Shown piece by piece: positions 1 to 7,440 of a stretch of DNA of 24,665 bases (its first letter is position 1; the number at the start of each line of letters is the position of its first letter). Origin of the DNA: a virus. The stretch covers positions 1-24,665 of the IMG/VR virus record IMGVR_UViG_3300024518_006803; one strand, written 5' to 3'. Below the pieces are notes generated by a model that was not told where the DNA came from, did not search any database, and was given only the letters and a program-made list of their open reading frames with translations. Both the position numbers and the translations under genes were made by a program.

Positions 1-101
1 GGACTTGTGATAGTACGTGGGCCAACATAGAGAATTTCGGTGGCTTTGGCATCTCTATGCCCTCCTATAATCCGCTGCTTGAGCAGCCTCCTTCCCCCTA
101 A
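1..101 (+). CDS. 3' end of an upstream phage gene (partial)
   Basis: The frame starting at base 3 is open from the window edge to a TAA at 99-101 and reads about 32 residues ending LLEQPPSP. It lies just upstream of the tail-tip gene, with a 15-base gap that holds that gene's ribosome binding site. The position is where tailed phages often carry a tail-assembly or NlpC/P60-type protein, but the fragment (rich in Gly, Phe, Asn and Pro) is too short to assign. The start lies outside the window. Confidence 0.55.
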   Translation, partial: TCDSTWANIENFGGFGISMPSYNPLLEQPPSP

Positions 102-116
102 CGGAGAGCTATAGCC

Positions 117-3100
117 GTGTTGTTTTTGGCTTGGGCGAATCTCATCATCACCTTGCTCATCACAGCAGCGTCTGTCGCTGCTTCCTACTTTCTAGCCAGA
201 TCTAAAAAAGGGCCCGAGGCGCAGTTCCCGGACGAAAAGCCAACCACAATAAATACTCGAGGGTCGTGGATACCCTATTTCATCGGGACTAGGAAGTTAG
301 CCCCTGTAGTGGGAGCTGCAGGGAAACGAGTCAACTACATCGGCTCTCTGTCCGGAGGGATCGATGTTCCTTTGGCTAAAGAAAATGCCTGGCACATGCT
401 GTGTGTGGGGCCGGCTTTCGCTTTGACAAAAATCTGGAATGACGGGAAAGTGATTTTTGATCAGAGAATCACCAGCACATCCCACCCGTCCGGCACAGAG
501 ATTGACTTGGGGTCGGCCCAGGCTGGAGGAGAAGGCCGTTTTCGCATTTTCTGGGGGGAAGAGAACCAGCCAGTAAACACCGTGCTCGGAGTCAACCTGA
601 TACCCGGGCTCCCCGCAATCAAAGCTTCTCGTTGGCCTTTCCTTTGCTACGTTTTCTGGCTTGGCCATCAGCTGACCGAAGGTTTTGTCTGGCCTTCCAT
701 GGAGTACGAGATTGAAGTCCGACCTCTGAACGATCCTGTTTTATCTGGCTTTCCGGTATGGTTGGACCAAACCACAGCAGGAGGGGCTTCCTTTCCAACG
801 GGAACGGTTCAAGCGGGGAACAACGGCTTCATAACGGTTTCTGGGGATCAGACTTCCATCTTTCAGCCGACGACCCCTTTCATCGTTCGCGACAACCCTA
901 CACTAGGCTTCGACACCCCCCTTACTGTCTACTATTCAACTTTCAACCAATCGTTCTTCGATCCCCAGTTGGTCTCGAAGGACTTGAATAATTGGACGAC
1001 CGTAGGAGGCTCTGTTCAGATTGCTCCGCAGCCTCCACCAGCAGTGGGGACGGCTTATAGGATTGGTTCTATTGGAGCTCCTGTAGCGTTCGAATTCGTG
1101 GCTGGTCTCTATGTAGCTACCGGGCAAGCACAGCGATTCGTGGTTCAGATGAACGCTCTAACTCTAGCCAACCTCTCAGACAATTTCGTTTTGGGATTCA
1201 AAGAGACGGTGGGGGGGCAGCAAAACACCCTTCTGAATTTCACCTTCGTTGCTAACGTGCCCTTCCTAGCAGACACCCCCGGAACGGGAGTCTCTGTCGA
1301 TATCGCTCCCCTTGGAGGCAACTGGCACCAGATTACAATTACGTTCCTGAGCACAGCCGTCGAAGCGGGACAAGCCAGGACTGTGTCAATTGAGACAGCA
1401 GAGACCAACGCTTTTCTGAACGTATTCAATCCGCTCCTTGAGGAAGCAGAAGGCACCACCGTTTTTGCTCAGGAGCCGGTGCCTGTTTTATCTAGCAACA
1501 TAGGCACAATCGAGGTGCAGAATATCGAGTCTTTTGATGGGGCAAATGCAGCATCGATCGTAAACCAAATCTTGTTCCAGGAGTGGCCCTCGGGGATCAA
1601 CTGCGACCAGAGCCTCTTCGACTTGACCTCGTTGGAGACAATTGGAGTAGCCCTAAACTCTGCTGCGGAGCGAATTAATTCTCACCTGCTGCTCGAGAAC
1701 GGGGAAACAGTGGAGGCGGCTCTCGTTCAAATCTTCTCGGACGCCGGCATTCTCTTCATTTGGGACGTGAATGATGGAAAGTACAAATTCCGGCTTTACC
1801 GCGAACCGGGGACTTTTGGTACCGAGGTGTTCACTCTGAGCTCCGATATTGTCATGCACCCGCTGCCCGAGATAGAGACGGTACACGAAGACCAGAAAGC
1901 TTTGTGGAACCGTACCACTTTCACTTTCATAGACAGACAAAGGAACTTCCGAGAGAACACGATCACCGTAGACGACGACGGGAATATGGCTCGTCTTGGT
2001 CACCAGCAGACCAAAAGCACGCACCTGTACGCTACCTTCGACTTTCCGACTGCTGCAAAGATCGCGGAAAGACGCGCGCAGGAAGACTTGGTCTCGCACG
2101 TCCGATTCTCGGTCAAAGTGTCTCGAGCCGCTCGGAAGATTCCTTGCGGCAGCTCCATTCAAATTCCCGACCTTCCTCTGGACTTGTTTCTGAGGGTTGT
2201 CCAGATCGAGATTGATACGGAATCGGAGCAGACGACCCTGCACTGCCTTCTTGACCTCTATGGTGTGGTGGCGTCATCTTTCCAATCTCCCCAAGGGCTT
2301 GGTCTGTTCTCAGGCCAGTCCCAGGTGCAGCCAGATCTGCAGGTAGGGATTCTAGAAGAGCCCAGGTACCTCAGTAACGACTTGATTATGCGTGTAATTG
2401 TGCCCCGCATTCGGTCGTCCGTCTCTATCCAAGGGGCTGGCTTGAACCTGTCGGACGATGGTCTGTTCTTCACGGAAGAGGCCGCAGACTCAGCGATTCA
2501 TGCCGGCGGGATTCTCATAGATGCCATGGAGGCCACTAGAACAGATGGGGCTTTTGGTGACAGCTCCCAAGAGACAGGTCCCACGTTCACCTTCGTTGGC
2601 ATAGACCAGCAAGATATGGAAGACCTTACGACTGTACCTGAATTGTGGAGAAAGGGCCGTCAGTGGGCTCTAATCGGACAGGAAATCTGCTATGTGCGTC
2701 GAATTGAAGCGGTGACGGCTCAGACGTACCGAATGATTGGGTTGCTTCGCGCCCGTCTCGGCACACAGAAAGTCGTCCATGCTCCGGGGGAGGAGGTCTT
2801 CATCTTTCAGAGAGAAGAGCTGCCCCGGGTTTCGAGCAATCTCTTGGCTGCGGGAGCGACCCTGTCAGTCAAGACGTCTCCTTTCGCCGGCAATGTGGTT
2901 GACTTGTCTTTGGTGACAGCAGAAACGCTGGTTCTGACAGGAGAGGCTCTTCGGCCTATGCGTCCAGTGAACCTTCACAGCGCAAGCCAGTCCTATTCCT
3001 GGGTAGACGGAGATGCCTTGGATCTAGTCTGGTCCTATCGGTCTTCTCAGTCGCCTAAAACAGGGGCTGGACTACAAGACGCGGGAGCGGCGACCTCTCC

Positions 3101-3332
3101 CTCAGCGATTCAGGGGACCTTCCGGCTTGACTTTCACAGGGACGCGGGAGGGGGAGCTCCCGGAAGCCTAGGAACGTCCGTCACAGGCTTGGCAGGAACG
3201 TCGTACACTTTCACAGCTGCTGACATATCTACTTTCTTCTTGGGGCTGAATTCGATCGTAGTCGGAATCACCAACGTCGGAGGTGGTCTCTCCTCTGACA
3301 CTTTCTACAAGCAATTCTCGAGGGTCTTCTGA
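117..3332 (+). CDS. phage tail-tip / central fibre protein (tip attachment protein J-like)
   Basis: Large structural protein of 1071 residues, expected at the tip of the tail where it contacts the host surface. It starts at GTG 117, with GGAG about 8 bases upstream (ACGGAGAGC). Residues 1-27 form a hydrophobic segment followed by ARSKKG, as seen in the first residues of many tail-tip proteins of this class. The middle (around residue 504, ETIGVALNSAAERI) has the look of the Phage-tail_3 domain. Around residues 870-885, YRMIGLLRARLGT followed by VVHAPGEEVF matches the recurrent LLRGRRGT...H..GE motif of GTA/siphovirus tail-tip proteins. The C-terminal 100 residues are Gly/Ser-rich and fibronectin-like. 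Its TGA overlaps the ATG of the next gene, so the two are probably co-translated. Family assignment is from motif memory, not a search. Confidence 0.85.
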   Translation: MLFLAWANLIITLLITAASVAASYFLARSKKGPEAQFPDEKPTTINTRGSWIPYFIGTRKLAPVVGAAGKRVNYIGSLSGGIDVPLAKENAWHMLCVGPAFALTKIWNDGKVIFDQRITSTSHPSGTEIDLGSAQAGGEGRFRIFWGEENQPVNTVLGVNLIPGLPAIKASRWPFLCYVFWLGHQLTEGFVWPSMEYEIEVRPLNDPVLSGFPVWLDQTTAGGASFPTGTVQAGNNGFITVSGDQTSIFQPTTPFIVRDNPTLGFDTPLTVYYSTFNQSFFDPQLVSKDLNNWTTVGGSVQIAPQPPPAVGTAYRIGSIGAPVAFEFVAGLYVATGQAQRFVVQMNALTLANLSDNFVLGFKETVGGQQNTLLNFTFVANVPFLADTPGTGVSVDIAPLGGNWHQITITFLSTAVEAGQARTVSIETAETNAFLNVFNPLLEEAEGTTVFAQEPVPVLSSNIGTIEVQNIESFDGANAASIVNQILFQEWPSGINCDQSLFDLTSLETIGVALNSAAERINSHLLLENGETVEAALVQIFSDAGILFIWDVNDGKYKFRLYREPGTFGTEVFTLSSDIVMHPLPEIETVHEDQKALWNRTTFTFIDRQRNFRENTITVDDDGNMARLGHQQTKSTHLYATFDFPTAAKIAERRAQEDLVSHVRFSVKVSRAARKIPCGSSIQIPDLPLDLFLRVVQIEIDTESEQTTLHCLLDLYGVVASSFQSPQGLGLFSGQSQVQPDLQVGILEEPRYLSNDLIMRVIVPRIRSSVSIQGAGLNLSDDGLFFTEEAADSAIHAGGILIDAMEATRTDGAFGDSSQETGPTFTFVGIDQQDMEDLTTVPELWRKGRQWALIGQEICYVRRIEAVTAQTYRMIGLLRARLGTQKVVHAPGEEVFIFQREELPRVSSNLLAAGATLSVKTSPFAGNVVDLSLVTAETLVLTGEALRPMRPVNLHSASQSYSWVDGDALDLVWSYRSSQSPKTGAGLQDAGAATSPSAIQGTFRLDFHRDAGGGAPGSLGTSVTGLAGTSYTFTAADISTFFLGLNSIVVGITNVGGGLSSDTFYKQFSRVF

Positions 3333-3919
3333 TGGCGAAAAAAGTACACAAGAGCATCGTCTCTGGAGTAGAGGGGTGGGATGCCGAGGCGCAGGACAAT
3401 ATCGATCTCTTGAACAACTTTCCTCAGCCAGTGGCAAGTAAAGCAGACTTGGCCACGATTGCCGCGGATTTCACGCTGACAGAGAACCAGGAAGCGGTTG
3501 TCTTAGCTTTGAGTCCCTTCGGGCTCTACTTGATCGACGACCAAGGAACCCCCGCTCTAAAGAGGGTCGGCAGGCCGGACTATGGGACAGCCCAAATAGA
3601 CCAACGAATTTATGACCACAATGGCTCGGGCGGAGGGAAGTTTGTACTCGAGAAGAGCTTTCACGTCGTGGGTTTGGCCAACGTGGCCACTAAGAGCGTA
3701 GCGCACGGAATTTCTGGTCTGAACTTGGCCAAAGGCAATTACATGCATGTTCACGGGACGGCCCAAAGCGGAACGGTGAACAGAGCGCTGCCTCATCCAG
3801 GTATCAGTGGAAGTGACGCTATCGAGGTGACTGTGGACGGCACGAATATCAATTTCATCTGCCAGGCGAACGAGTCGGCCACGGACGCCTTTTTGACTCT
3901 CAGGTACACGTTGACTTAG
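3332..3919 (+). CDS. tail-associated appendage protein, hypothetical
   Basis: 195 residues following the tail-tip gene with a 1-base TGATG overlap. The N-terminal part (WDAEAQDNIDLLNNFPQP) resembles the short linkers of phage tail appendages. The C-terminal half contains ATKSVAHGISGL, followed by alternating small and hydrophobic residues and a final LRYTLT. This beta-rich layout is common in phage receptor-side or decoration domains, where a VAHGI motif recurs. No enzyme motif or membrane segment is visible. Position and composition suggest a virion protein attached to the tail tip. Its TAG stop overlaps the TAA stop of the opposing gene, so this is the last gene of the rightward module. Exact function unknown. 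Confidence 0.75.
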   Translation: MAKKVHKSIVSGVEGWDAEAQDNIDLLNNFPQPVASKADLATIAADFTLTENQEAVVLALSPFGLYLIDDQGTPALKRVGRPDYGTAQIDQRIYDHNGSGGGKFVLEKSFHVVGLANVATKSVAHGISGLNLAKGNYMHVHGTAQSGTVNRALPHPGISGSDAIEVTVDGTNINFICQANESATDAFLTLRYTLT

Positions 3920-4059
3920 ACGGGGTATTCTAGAGCTTCGATTTCGTCCTGGCATTCTATAGAGCACCAACCGTCTTCCTCGCACTCGTCGCACACCCCA
4001 TGCCCACATCCTACGCAATGGATAGTGGACTCATTCGAACACCAGCAACATTCTTTCAC
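3916..4059 (-). CDS. 47-residue cysteine-rich zinc-finger-like protein
   Basis: A short gene that starts at GTG 4059, inside the TGA stop of the gene before it (GTGA overlap), with a G-rich SD-like stretch (GGGGGA) about 9 bases upstream. The product begins (M)KECCWCSNES and contains CVGCGHGVCDECEEDGWC, then IECQDE. The nine cysteines are arranged in several CxxC pairs plus a His, enough for two zinc sites in a rubredoxin-like or zinc-ribbon fold. Nearly the whole protein is the metal-binding motif, so it is probably a small nucleic-acid- or protein-binding factor. Its stop codon overlaps the stop of the opposing tail gene. It is the last gene of the long leftward block. Confidence 0.7.
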   Translation of the reverse strand: MKECCWCSNESTIHCVGCGHGVCDECEEDGWCSIECQDEIEALEYPV

Positions 4060-4301
4060 GACAGGAATCCCCCGTCTATGATCTCCCAGTAGTCCCCCTC
4101 TTTTATGCCGTCTGGCTCATAGTACCATTCACTGGAGACGAACCTTTCCGTTACCTCATGGCACGGGTAGTGCTCCTTCCACGTTCCAAAGCTGTCGTTT
4201 ACTCCGTCCCAGGGGGTCAGTTTCGTATTGAAGTATAGGCAGCCCGGCAATATAGGCCTGCCACAGAAGCTACACTGGTGTATTTTTCTTGCTTTTGGCA
4301 T
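4056..4301 (-). CDS. small zinc-binding phage protein
   Basis: 81 residues starting MPKARKIHQCSFCGRPILPG. I chose the ATG at 4301 because the frame further upstream has only a TTG and would lie deep in the preceding gene, while GGGAAAGGG sits just before this ATG. Visible ligands are Cys10, Cys13, Cys22 and a Cys-His pair (PCHEV, about 48-49), a CxxC...C...CH arrangement similar to small treble-clef phage proteins that read C..CGRPI.PG.LY. The first 32 bases overlap the end of the DUF1937 gene, and its stop overlaps the next gene by GTGA. It may be a DNA-binding or structural zinc module. No catalytic residues are recognised. Confidence 0.7.
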   Translation of the reverse strand: MPKARKIHQCSFCGRPILPGCLYFNTKLTPWDGVNDSFGTWKEHYPCHEVTERFVSSEWYYEPDGIKEGDYWEIIDGGFLS

Positions 4302-4668
4302 GCATCGCCCTTTCCCAGGAAAGACAAAGATCTGGAGAAAGATAGTAAACAGGAATTCCCAGATCAACTGCTTTCCGGATTTCTGCTTGAACCCCTATAG
4401 ATTCTTTCCATCCCGGCAAGCAGAGGACCCAAGCTTCGTCACAGGCTTGCAGGAGTCGGATACTCTGATCCTTCCAAAAAGACCAAGAGCCAGGAGTATT
4501 CGCTCTATCTGCGATGAATTTTCCATGAGCAATAGGACAGAATACCGTCATGCCTTTTCTTAAGAGCTGAGCAGCGAATAAAGCAACTTTCGTAGCCCTA
4601 TCTTCCCTGACTTTTGGATCTTTGTGGGAGTACGGGCTTGCTAGGTAAATAAGGATTTGTTTTCCCAT
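4270..4668 (-). CDS. DUF1937 family protein (nucleoside deoxyribosyltransferase-like fold)
   Basis: 132 residues. Residues 8-15 read YLASPYSH, followed by a conserved block (LRKGMTVFCPIAHG), then SFWKDQSIRLLQACDEAWVL, LPGWKES.GVQAEI and a final GIPVYYL. This is the signature of DUF1937, a family related in fold to nucleoside 2-deoxyribosyltransferases, in which the YLASPY loop and the Glu of QAEI line the active site. In phages such proteins are suspected to act on nucleotides or modified bases, but this has not been shown for this family to my knowledge. The ATG at 4668 has GAAGG about 10 bases upstream and lies 13 bases after the preceding gene. Confidence 0.8.
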   Translation of the reverse strand: MGKQILIYLASPYSHKDPKVREDRATKVALFAAQLLRKGMTVFCPIAHGKFIADRANTPGSWSFWKDQSIRLLQACDEAWVLCLPGWKESIGVQAEIRKAVDLGIPVYYLSPDLCLSWERAMHAKSKKNTPV

Positions 4669-4681
4669 ATCTGAATTGCCT

Positions 4682-4879
4682 TCACTGTACTGACAGAAGA
4701 AAGTCGTGCACGTCTTCGACCTTCCTTCTGAATTTGATGATGACGTCAGCTTGGACTTCGATTAGAGCAGCCAAGGCTTGAATCAAAGAACATTCCCCGG
4801 ACTCTACTTTGTCTAGAGCCGCTTTGACTAGGCCATTACTTCTAGATAGTGCTCGAAGGTTAGGGGGGATTTTCTGCAT
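4682..4879 (-). CDS. hypothetical helical protein, 65 residues
   Basis: Starts at ATG 4879 with GAGGAAG about 9 bases upstream. The product is mainly amphipathic helix (VKAALDKVESGECSLIQALA, then VIIKFRRKVEDVHDFL), without metal-binding or catalytic motifs or a membrane segment. It sits between the DUF4177-like gene and the DUF1937 gene, 16 bases downstream of the former, inside the same leftward operon. I do not recognise the family. The clean SD, spacing and sequence without low complexity support a real gene. Confidence 0.65.
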   Translation of the reverse strand: MQKIPPNLRALSRSNGLVKAALDKVESGECSLIQALAALIEVQADVIIKFRRKVEDVHDFLLSVQ

Positions 4880-4895
4880 TTTGTTTCTTCCTCTT

Positions 4896-5060
4896 CTATA
4901 TTTCAGGTCTCAGTTTGGTCGTCGGTCGTTTGAAATAAGCCTTACCTGAGGAGACGGTTACGAGCTCCCAATCCTTTTCTCCCAAGGCGTCGAGGCCTTC
5001 ATCCGAAGCGAATTTTCCTTCTTTGACATCAACTGTCAAGTATTCCCACTGATCATCCAT
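4896..5060 (-). CDS. DUF4177-like small protein
   Basis: A 54-residue gene starting at ATG 5060 behind a strong SD (AAGGAGCAAAAA before ATG). The product begins MDDQWEYLTVDVKEG, then has LDALGEKDWELVTVSSGKAY and FKRP. The pattern WEY.TV..(..)LG..GWELV.V....YFKR is that of the DUF4177 family of 50-70-residue alpha/beta proteins found in many bacteria and phages, function unknown. The usual Gly of GWEL is Asp here (KDWEL). It lies 10 bases downstream of the methyltransferase gene and is transcribed with it. Confidence 0.75.
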   Translation of the reverse strand: MDDQWEYLTVDVKEGKFASDEGLDALGEKDWELVTVSSGKAYFKRPTTKLRPEI

Positions 5061-5070
5061 TTTTTGCTCC

Positions 5071-5640
5071 TTACCTCAAGGGGCCTGGAAAAACGGTTCC
5101 TAGCTCCCCGAATACTCGGTAGAACCTGGAGAGGGACATATTGAATCCGTAGAGTATGGAGCCTCTTGTATTCCCCTTTTCTGCCTCTCCGGAGAGAGGG
5201 TTGATGAAATGCAGTCTTTTGGAAATATGGAGCATTGCGTCAAGAGAACTATCATCAAATAAAGCCAACTTCGAGTATAGACACTCGCATCCCTTCTGGT
5301 GCCGGCCGAATATATGGCACTGGAAATACTTACACCCAGCTCTGTTAGAGGCACTTAGGAGCAGCAGTATTGGTAGTCCGATCCTAGCTTCTTGACCAAC
5401 TTTCTTACACCATGCCTGCGCTTCATTGAACGGAGGATTGACATAGGCTCCTCGACCTACCCAAGGAACAGAGAGTCCGTCTGTCGTCAAGATGGTTTCT
5501 GCTCCTGTTGGGTTGTGTTTCGTTGTGCAGGGATCTAGAAACCCGTCAGGAAAGACCCAATGCACCAAGTCGATTAGATGCTGGGGTGTTTGCCAATCTT
5601 GTTTGAGGCTCTTATTCGGTGCCGTTCGTTTGTCTTTCAT
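5071..5640 (-). CDS. phage DNA N6-adenine methyltransferase (Dam-type)
   Basis: 189 residues. DWQTP at 15-19 and LDPC at 35-38 form the SAM-binding front seen in phage Dam-type enzymes, TDGLSVPW follows, and the catalytic DPPY-type motif appears as NPPF at 68-71 (YVNPPFNEAQAWCKK). This combination (DWxTP, LDPC, DGL..W, NPPF, W) is characteristic of the phage N-6-adenine methyltransferase family. It should transfer a methyl group from SAM to adenine in a short DNA motif, probably to protect phage DNA from host restriction. Target specificity is not visible, and no partner endonuclease gene is in the window. ATG 5640 overlaps the stop of the preceding gene (ATGA), with AAAAGGAA just upstream. 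Confidence 0.85.
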   Translation of the reverse strand: MKDKRTAPNKSLKQDWQTPQHLIDLVHWVFPDGFLDPCTTKHNPTGAETILTTDGLSVPWVGRGAYVNPPFNEAQAWCKKVGQEARIGLPILLLLSASNRAGCKYFQCHIFGRHQKGCECLYSKLALFDDSSLDAMLHISKRLHFINPLSGEAEKGNTRGSILYGFNMSLSRFYRVFGELGTVFPGPLR

Positions 5641-5915
5641 TTCCTTTTAGCCTTTCCGAAAAGCAGGTCGAATTCCTTACCGCAGTGGACGCATGTTGTG
5701 CTGATAGCCATCATAGGAGGGGCTTCTAACTCTCGCCTATAGAGATCCTTGATCAGCTTCTCTCGGTCATCTGATAGAGTTTTGATGACTCTAGACAAGA
5801 CGCTCTCTAGCGGGACCTTAAAAGGATTCAGCTCCCAAGCAGCCAAAGCGTGAGCTACTACTGCGTTATTTCGTCTCAGCTTAGAGATTTCTGGAGGATA
5901 TGGATACTGGTTCAT
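5637..5915 (-). CDS. hypothetical protein with a C-terminal CxxC
   Basis: 92 residues beginning MNQYPYPPEISKLRRNNAVV. The ATG at 5915 is preferred over the upstream in-frame start because CAGGAGAAGAAC directly precedes it, and because the upstream frame would overlap the Imm5-like gene. The centre is helical (LESVLSRVIKTLSDDREKL) and the tail carries a single knuckle, CVHCGKEF, near residue 78, followed by basic residues KAKRK. A single CxxC suggests zinc binding as a dimer or a partial ribbon. Its first 14 bases are repeated at 6425-6438 (see the short ORF there). Function unknown. Confidence 0.65.
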   Translation of the reverse strand: MNQYPYPPEISKLRRNNAVVAHALAAWELNPFKVPLESVLSRVIKTLSDDREKLIKDLYRRELEAPPMMAISTTCVHCGKEFDLLFGKAKRK

Positions 5916-5937
5916 GTTCTTCTCCTGCCGATTTTGC

Positions 5938-6399
5938 TCATTGCGATGTCTCCCTCTCACAGTATTCTTTCAGCCTGGCGTGCTGCCACTGCCTTTCGGC
6001 CTCGTAGGCGGCGGCGTCGGCGTCGTAGGCGGCGGCGTCGGCGGAGTAGGCGGCGTCGGCGGCGGCGGCGGCGGAGGAGTAGGTGGCTCTCAATGTCACA
6101 TCGTCGACCAACCCCCTCGCATAGCCTCTTGCGTATTGGACGGCACGTCGGGACCTCTCGTCTACCTTATTTGATCGATCAAGAGCCCGACCCACACAAT
6201 CGCACGTAAAGAGCATGGCCAAGTCTGGCCGCACAACAGCCAGAGCCCAGATCGCATCATTGAGATTCGCGATTTTTGCGATGTAGACCCACGACCCCTT
6301 CCTAGCCTTGCGTCCCAGTTGAGCCTCGATACGATCGATCCCATCAGGGCAAGCTTCAGCTTCGACGGCCCTGCAGTAGCTAATCTTCAATCCTGTCAT
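5938..6399 (-). CDS. Imm5-like (putative immunity protein) alanine-repeat protein
   Basis: 153 residues. The centre (LFTCDCVGRALDRSNKVDERS then RRAVQYARGYARGLV) followed by a long Ala-rich helix matches the pattern of phage and bacterial proteins annotated as putative immunity protein / Imm5-like, in which a W.LA...P.....F..DCA.R.L....D.R...A...AR.YA.G segment precedes (A)n(AAxAA) helices. The role in phages is unknown. The tail, about residues 105-140, is encoded by GCC-rich tandem repeats (Ala, Asp, Tyr and Glu). ATG 6399 is preceded by GGGGAGAATCC. The upstream eight-codon ORF ends 12 bases before it and may feed ribosomes into it. Confidence 0.65.
   Translation of the reverse strand: MTGLKISYCRAVEAEACPDGIDRIEAQLGRKARKGSWVYIAKIANLNDAIWALAVVRPDLAMLFTCDCVGRALDRSNKVDERSRRAVQYARGYARGLVDDVTLRATYSSAAAAADAAYSADAAAYDADAAAYEAERQWQHARLKEYCERETSQ
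6002..6043 (+). repeat. 21-bp perfect tandem duplication in the Ala-rich gene
   Basis: The 21-base unit at 6002-6022 is repeated exactly at 6023-6043, in a wider GCC/GGC-rich stretch to about 6080. On the - strand it codes a seven-residue Ala/Asp/Tyr unit within the Imm5-like protein. A unit length divisible by three means gain or loss of copies keeps the frame. The + strand copy also reads as poly-Arg or poly-Gly in other frames, which I regard as shadows. Confidence 0.85.
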
Positions 6400-6411
6400 T
6401 GGATTCTCCCC

Positions 6412-6438
6412 TCACAACTTCGACGGATACTGGTTCAT
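6412..6438 (-). other. eight-codon ORF MNQYPSKL bridging two genes
   Basis: ATG 6438 overlaps the TGA stop of the RuvC-like gene (ATGA) and the reading frame ends with TGA 12 bases before the Imm5-like start. The first five residues, MNQYP, and 14 bases of DNA are identical to the start of the gene at 5915. It is either the remnant of a duplicated gene start or a mini-cistron that passes ribosomes from one gene to the next. Too short to expect a folded product. Confidence 0.35.
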
Positions 6439-6986
6439 ACTCTTTTCCCTACCGATCCGAAGAGGGCCAGACCAAGTGCGTCTCCTACGTGTTTCCAGTC
6501 ACTCTTCGACAGGTGCTCGGAGCCGGCGAGCCAATGCTTCATGTCTTCTACCGGACGAGAGTAACTCTTGAGTTGGTCTACCTCCCACCCGAAGAACTTC
6601 TTCATAAAGCGCGCTTGATGGATCGCTTTGGGGACGTCTCCCTTCCAAGCTGACGTCGTAGCGAGTTGCTGTGGGACGTCCCACAGAGCCCGGCATTGAC
6701 CGAGACAGATGCCCGTCGAACAAGAAAGCCGCATAATGTCGTGGACATCAGCTCCTTTTCTTTGGTGGTACCTCTGCGTCTCCACTACGACCAAATCAGG
6801 TGTCTGGGCCCCTGACTGAATAAGTCGACCAAGAACTCTCTCTACGGCTCCCGGCAGTGCCTCTAGTGCTGAGTCCCCCTTGATTTCCCTCGGAACCCGA
6901 GTCGATCCGACCCATAGTGGAGTAATGCCGTCCACCATACCGAAACCGATTGTGTGTAGGTCAGGGTCGATGCCGAGTACGATCAC
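6435..6986 (-). CDS. RuvC-like Holliday junction resolvase
   Basis: 183 residues of the RNase H-like fold. GIDPDLHTIGFG at 5-16 carries the first catalytic Asp (Asp7), VVVETQ at 66-71 the catalytic Glu (Glu69), and KHVGDALGLALFG at 165-177 the late Asp (Asp169), in the H..DA arrangement of RuvC. The length fits RuvC (about 170-180). It should cut branched recombination or replication intermediates before packaging. The start is GTG 6986, overlapping the TGA of the preceding gene (GTGA), with GGAGGGAGGAG just upstream. It shares the operon with polymerase, helicases and the nuclease. The middle region (residues 70-160) diverges from bacterial RuvC, as usual in phages. Confidence 0.85.
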   Translation of the reverse strand: MIVLGIDPDLHTIGFGMVDGITPLWVGSTRVPREIKGDSALEALPGAVERVLGRLIQSGAQTPDLVVVETQRYHQRKGADVHDIMRLSCSTGICLGQCRALWDVPQQLATTSAWKGDVPKAIHQARFMKKFFGWEVDQLKSYSRPVEDMKHWLAGSEHLSKSDWKHVGDALGLALFGSVGKRV

Positions 6987-7219
6987 AGCTCCTCCCTCCA
7001 GAAAAAAATCTCCCCTTCGGCCCTCTCCATACGGAAAGCCGTGTTAGCTGGGAGGTCCCTCCTTGTCTTCAAGCGATGATTTAGCGCGTTCCAGACTCTG
7101 GCTTGAAAGCGGGCTGAGGTATCTCCTACCGGAATCGCTCGGGTGATACGCTCTCCTGGAGGAGTTGCTTTCAATTCCTCGTAAAGATCAGTCCATTCTG
7201 CTTTTGCTGGCCGTCCCAT
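6983..7219 (-). CDS. hypothetical basic protein, 78 residues
   Basis: ATG 7219 follows the previous stop by 4 bases, with AGGGATG upstream. The product begins MGRPAKAEWTDLYEELKATP and contains RFQARVWNALNHRLKTRRDL, a basic helical stretch. It ends in FFWREEL. Size, charge and position immediately before the resolvase would suit a small DNA-binding accessory protein, but no helix-turn-helix or zinc motif is clear. Its stop overlaps the GTG of the resolvase gene, so the two are probably made together. Family not recognised. Confidence 0.65.
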   Translation of the reverse strand: MGRPAKAEWTDLYEELKATPPGERITRAIPVGDTSARFQARVWNALNHRLKTRRDLPANTAFRMERAEGEIFFWREEL

Positions 7220-7223
7220 TCTT

Positions 7224-7436
7224 TCATCCCTGCTTTATCTGGTGGGAGAGAAACTCTGTTGCGTAGTCTTTACCCATGGCGTAGCCCAGGGTTGTAGAGA
7301 AGAGGATCAAACGAGACAAAAATTCGTTTTTCGGCGCATTGCTCCTGGCTTGGTGGAGGATATTGTTTGCTATCGATCCCCACTCCAAAGGAGTCAAGCC
7401 TGTTTCTGTGAAGAACTTGGCGGGATCGAGGGTCAC
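7224..7436 (-). CDS. hypothetical protein, 70 residues
   Basis: The open frame extends upstream to 7574 inside the Nmad1 gene, but the best start is GTG 7436: it lies 4 bases after the Nmad1 stop, and AAAGGAG (within the last Nmad1 codons) is 9 bases before it. The product begins (M)TLDPAKFFTETGLTPLEWG and continues as helix (SLIANN-type, LSRLILFSTTLGYAMGKDYA). No catalytic or metal-binding motif is visible. The LTPLEWG stretch followed by helices is reminiscent of small phage replication-cluster proteins. Function unknown. Confidence 0.6.
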   Translation of the reverse strand: MTLDPAKFFTETGLTPLEWGSIANNILHQARSNAPKNEFLSRLILFSTTLGYAMGKDYATEFLSHQIKQG

Positions 7437-7440
7437 CGTC

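Noticed and set aside
3557-4018. - strand ORF of 153 codons antisense to the tail appendage gene
   Set aside because: Lies opposite a good + strand gene and overlaps the SD-led 47-residue zinc protein in another frame; no SD and no domain-like sequence.
5850-6209. + strand ORFs reading poly-Arg (5850-6209) or poly-Gly/Val (5914-6174)
   Set aside because: Antisense shadows of the GCC-rich alanine repeat in the Imm5-like gene; no SD.
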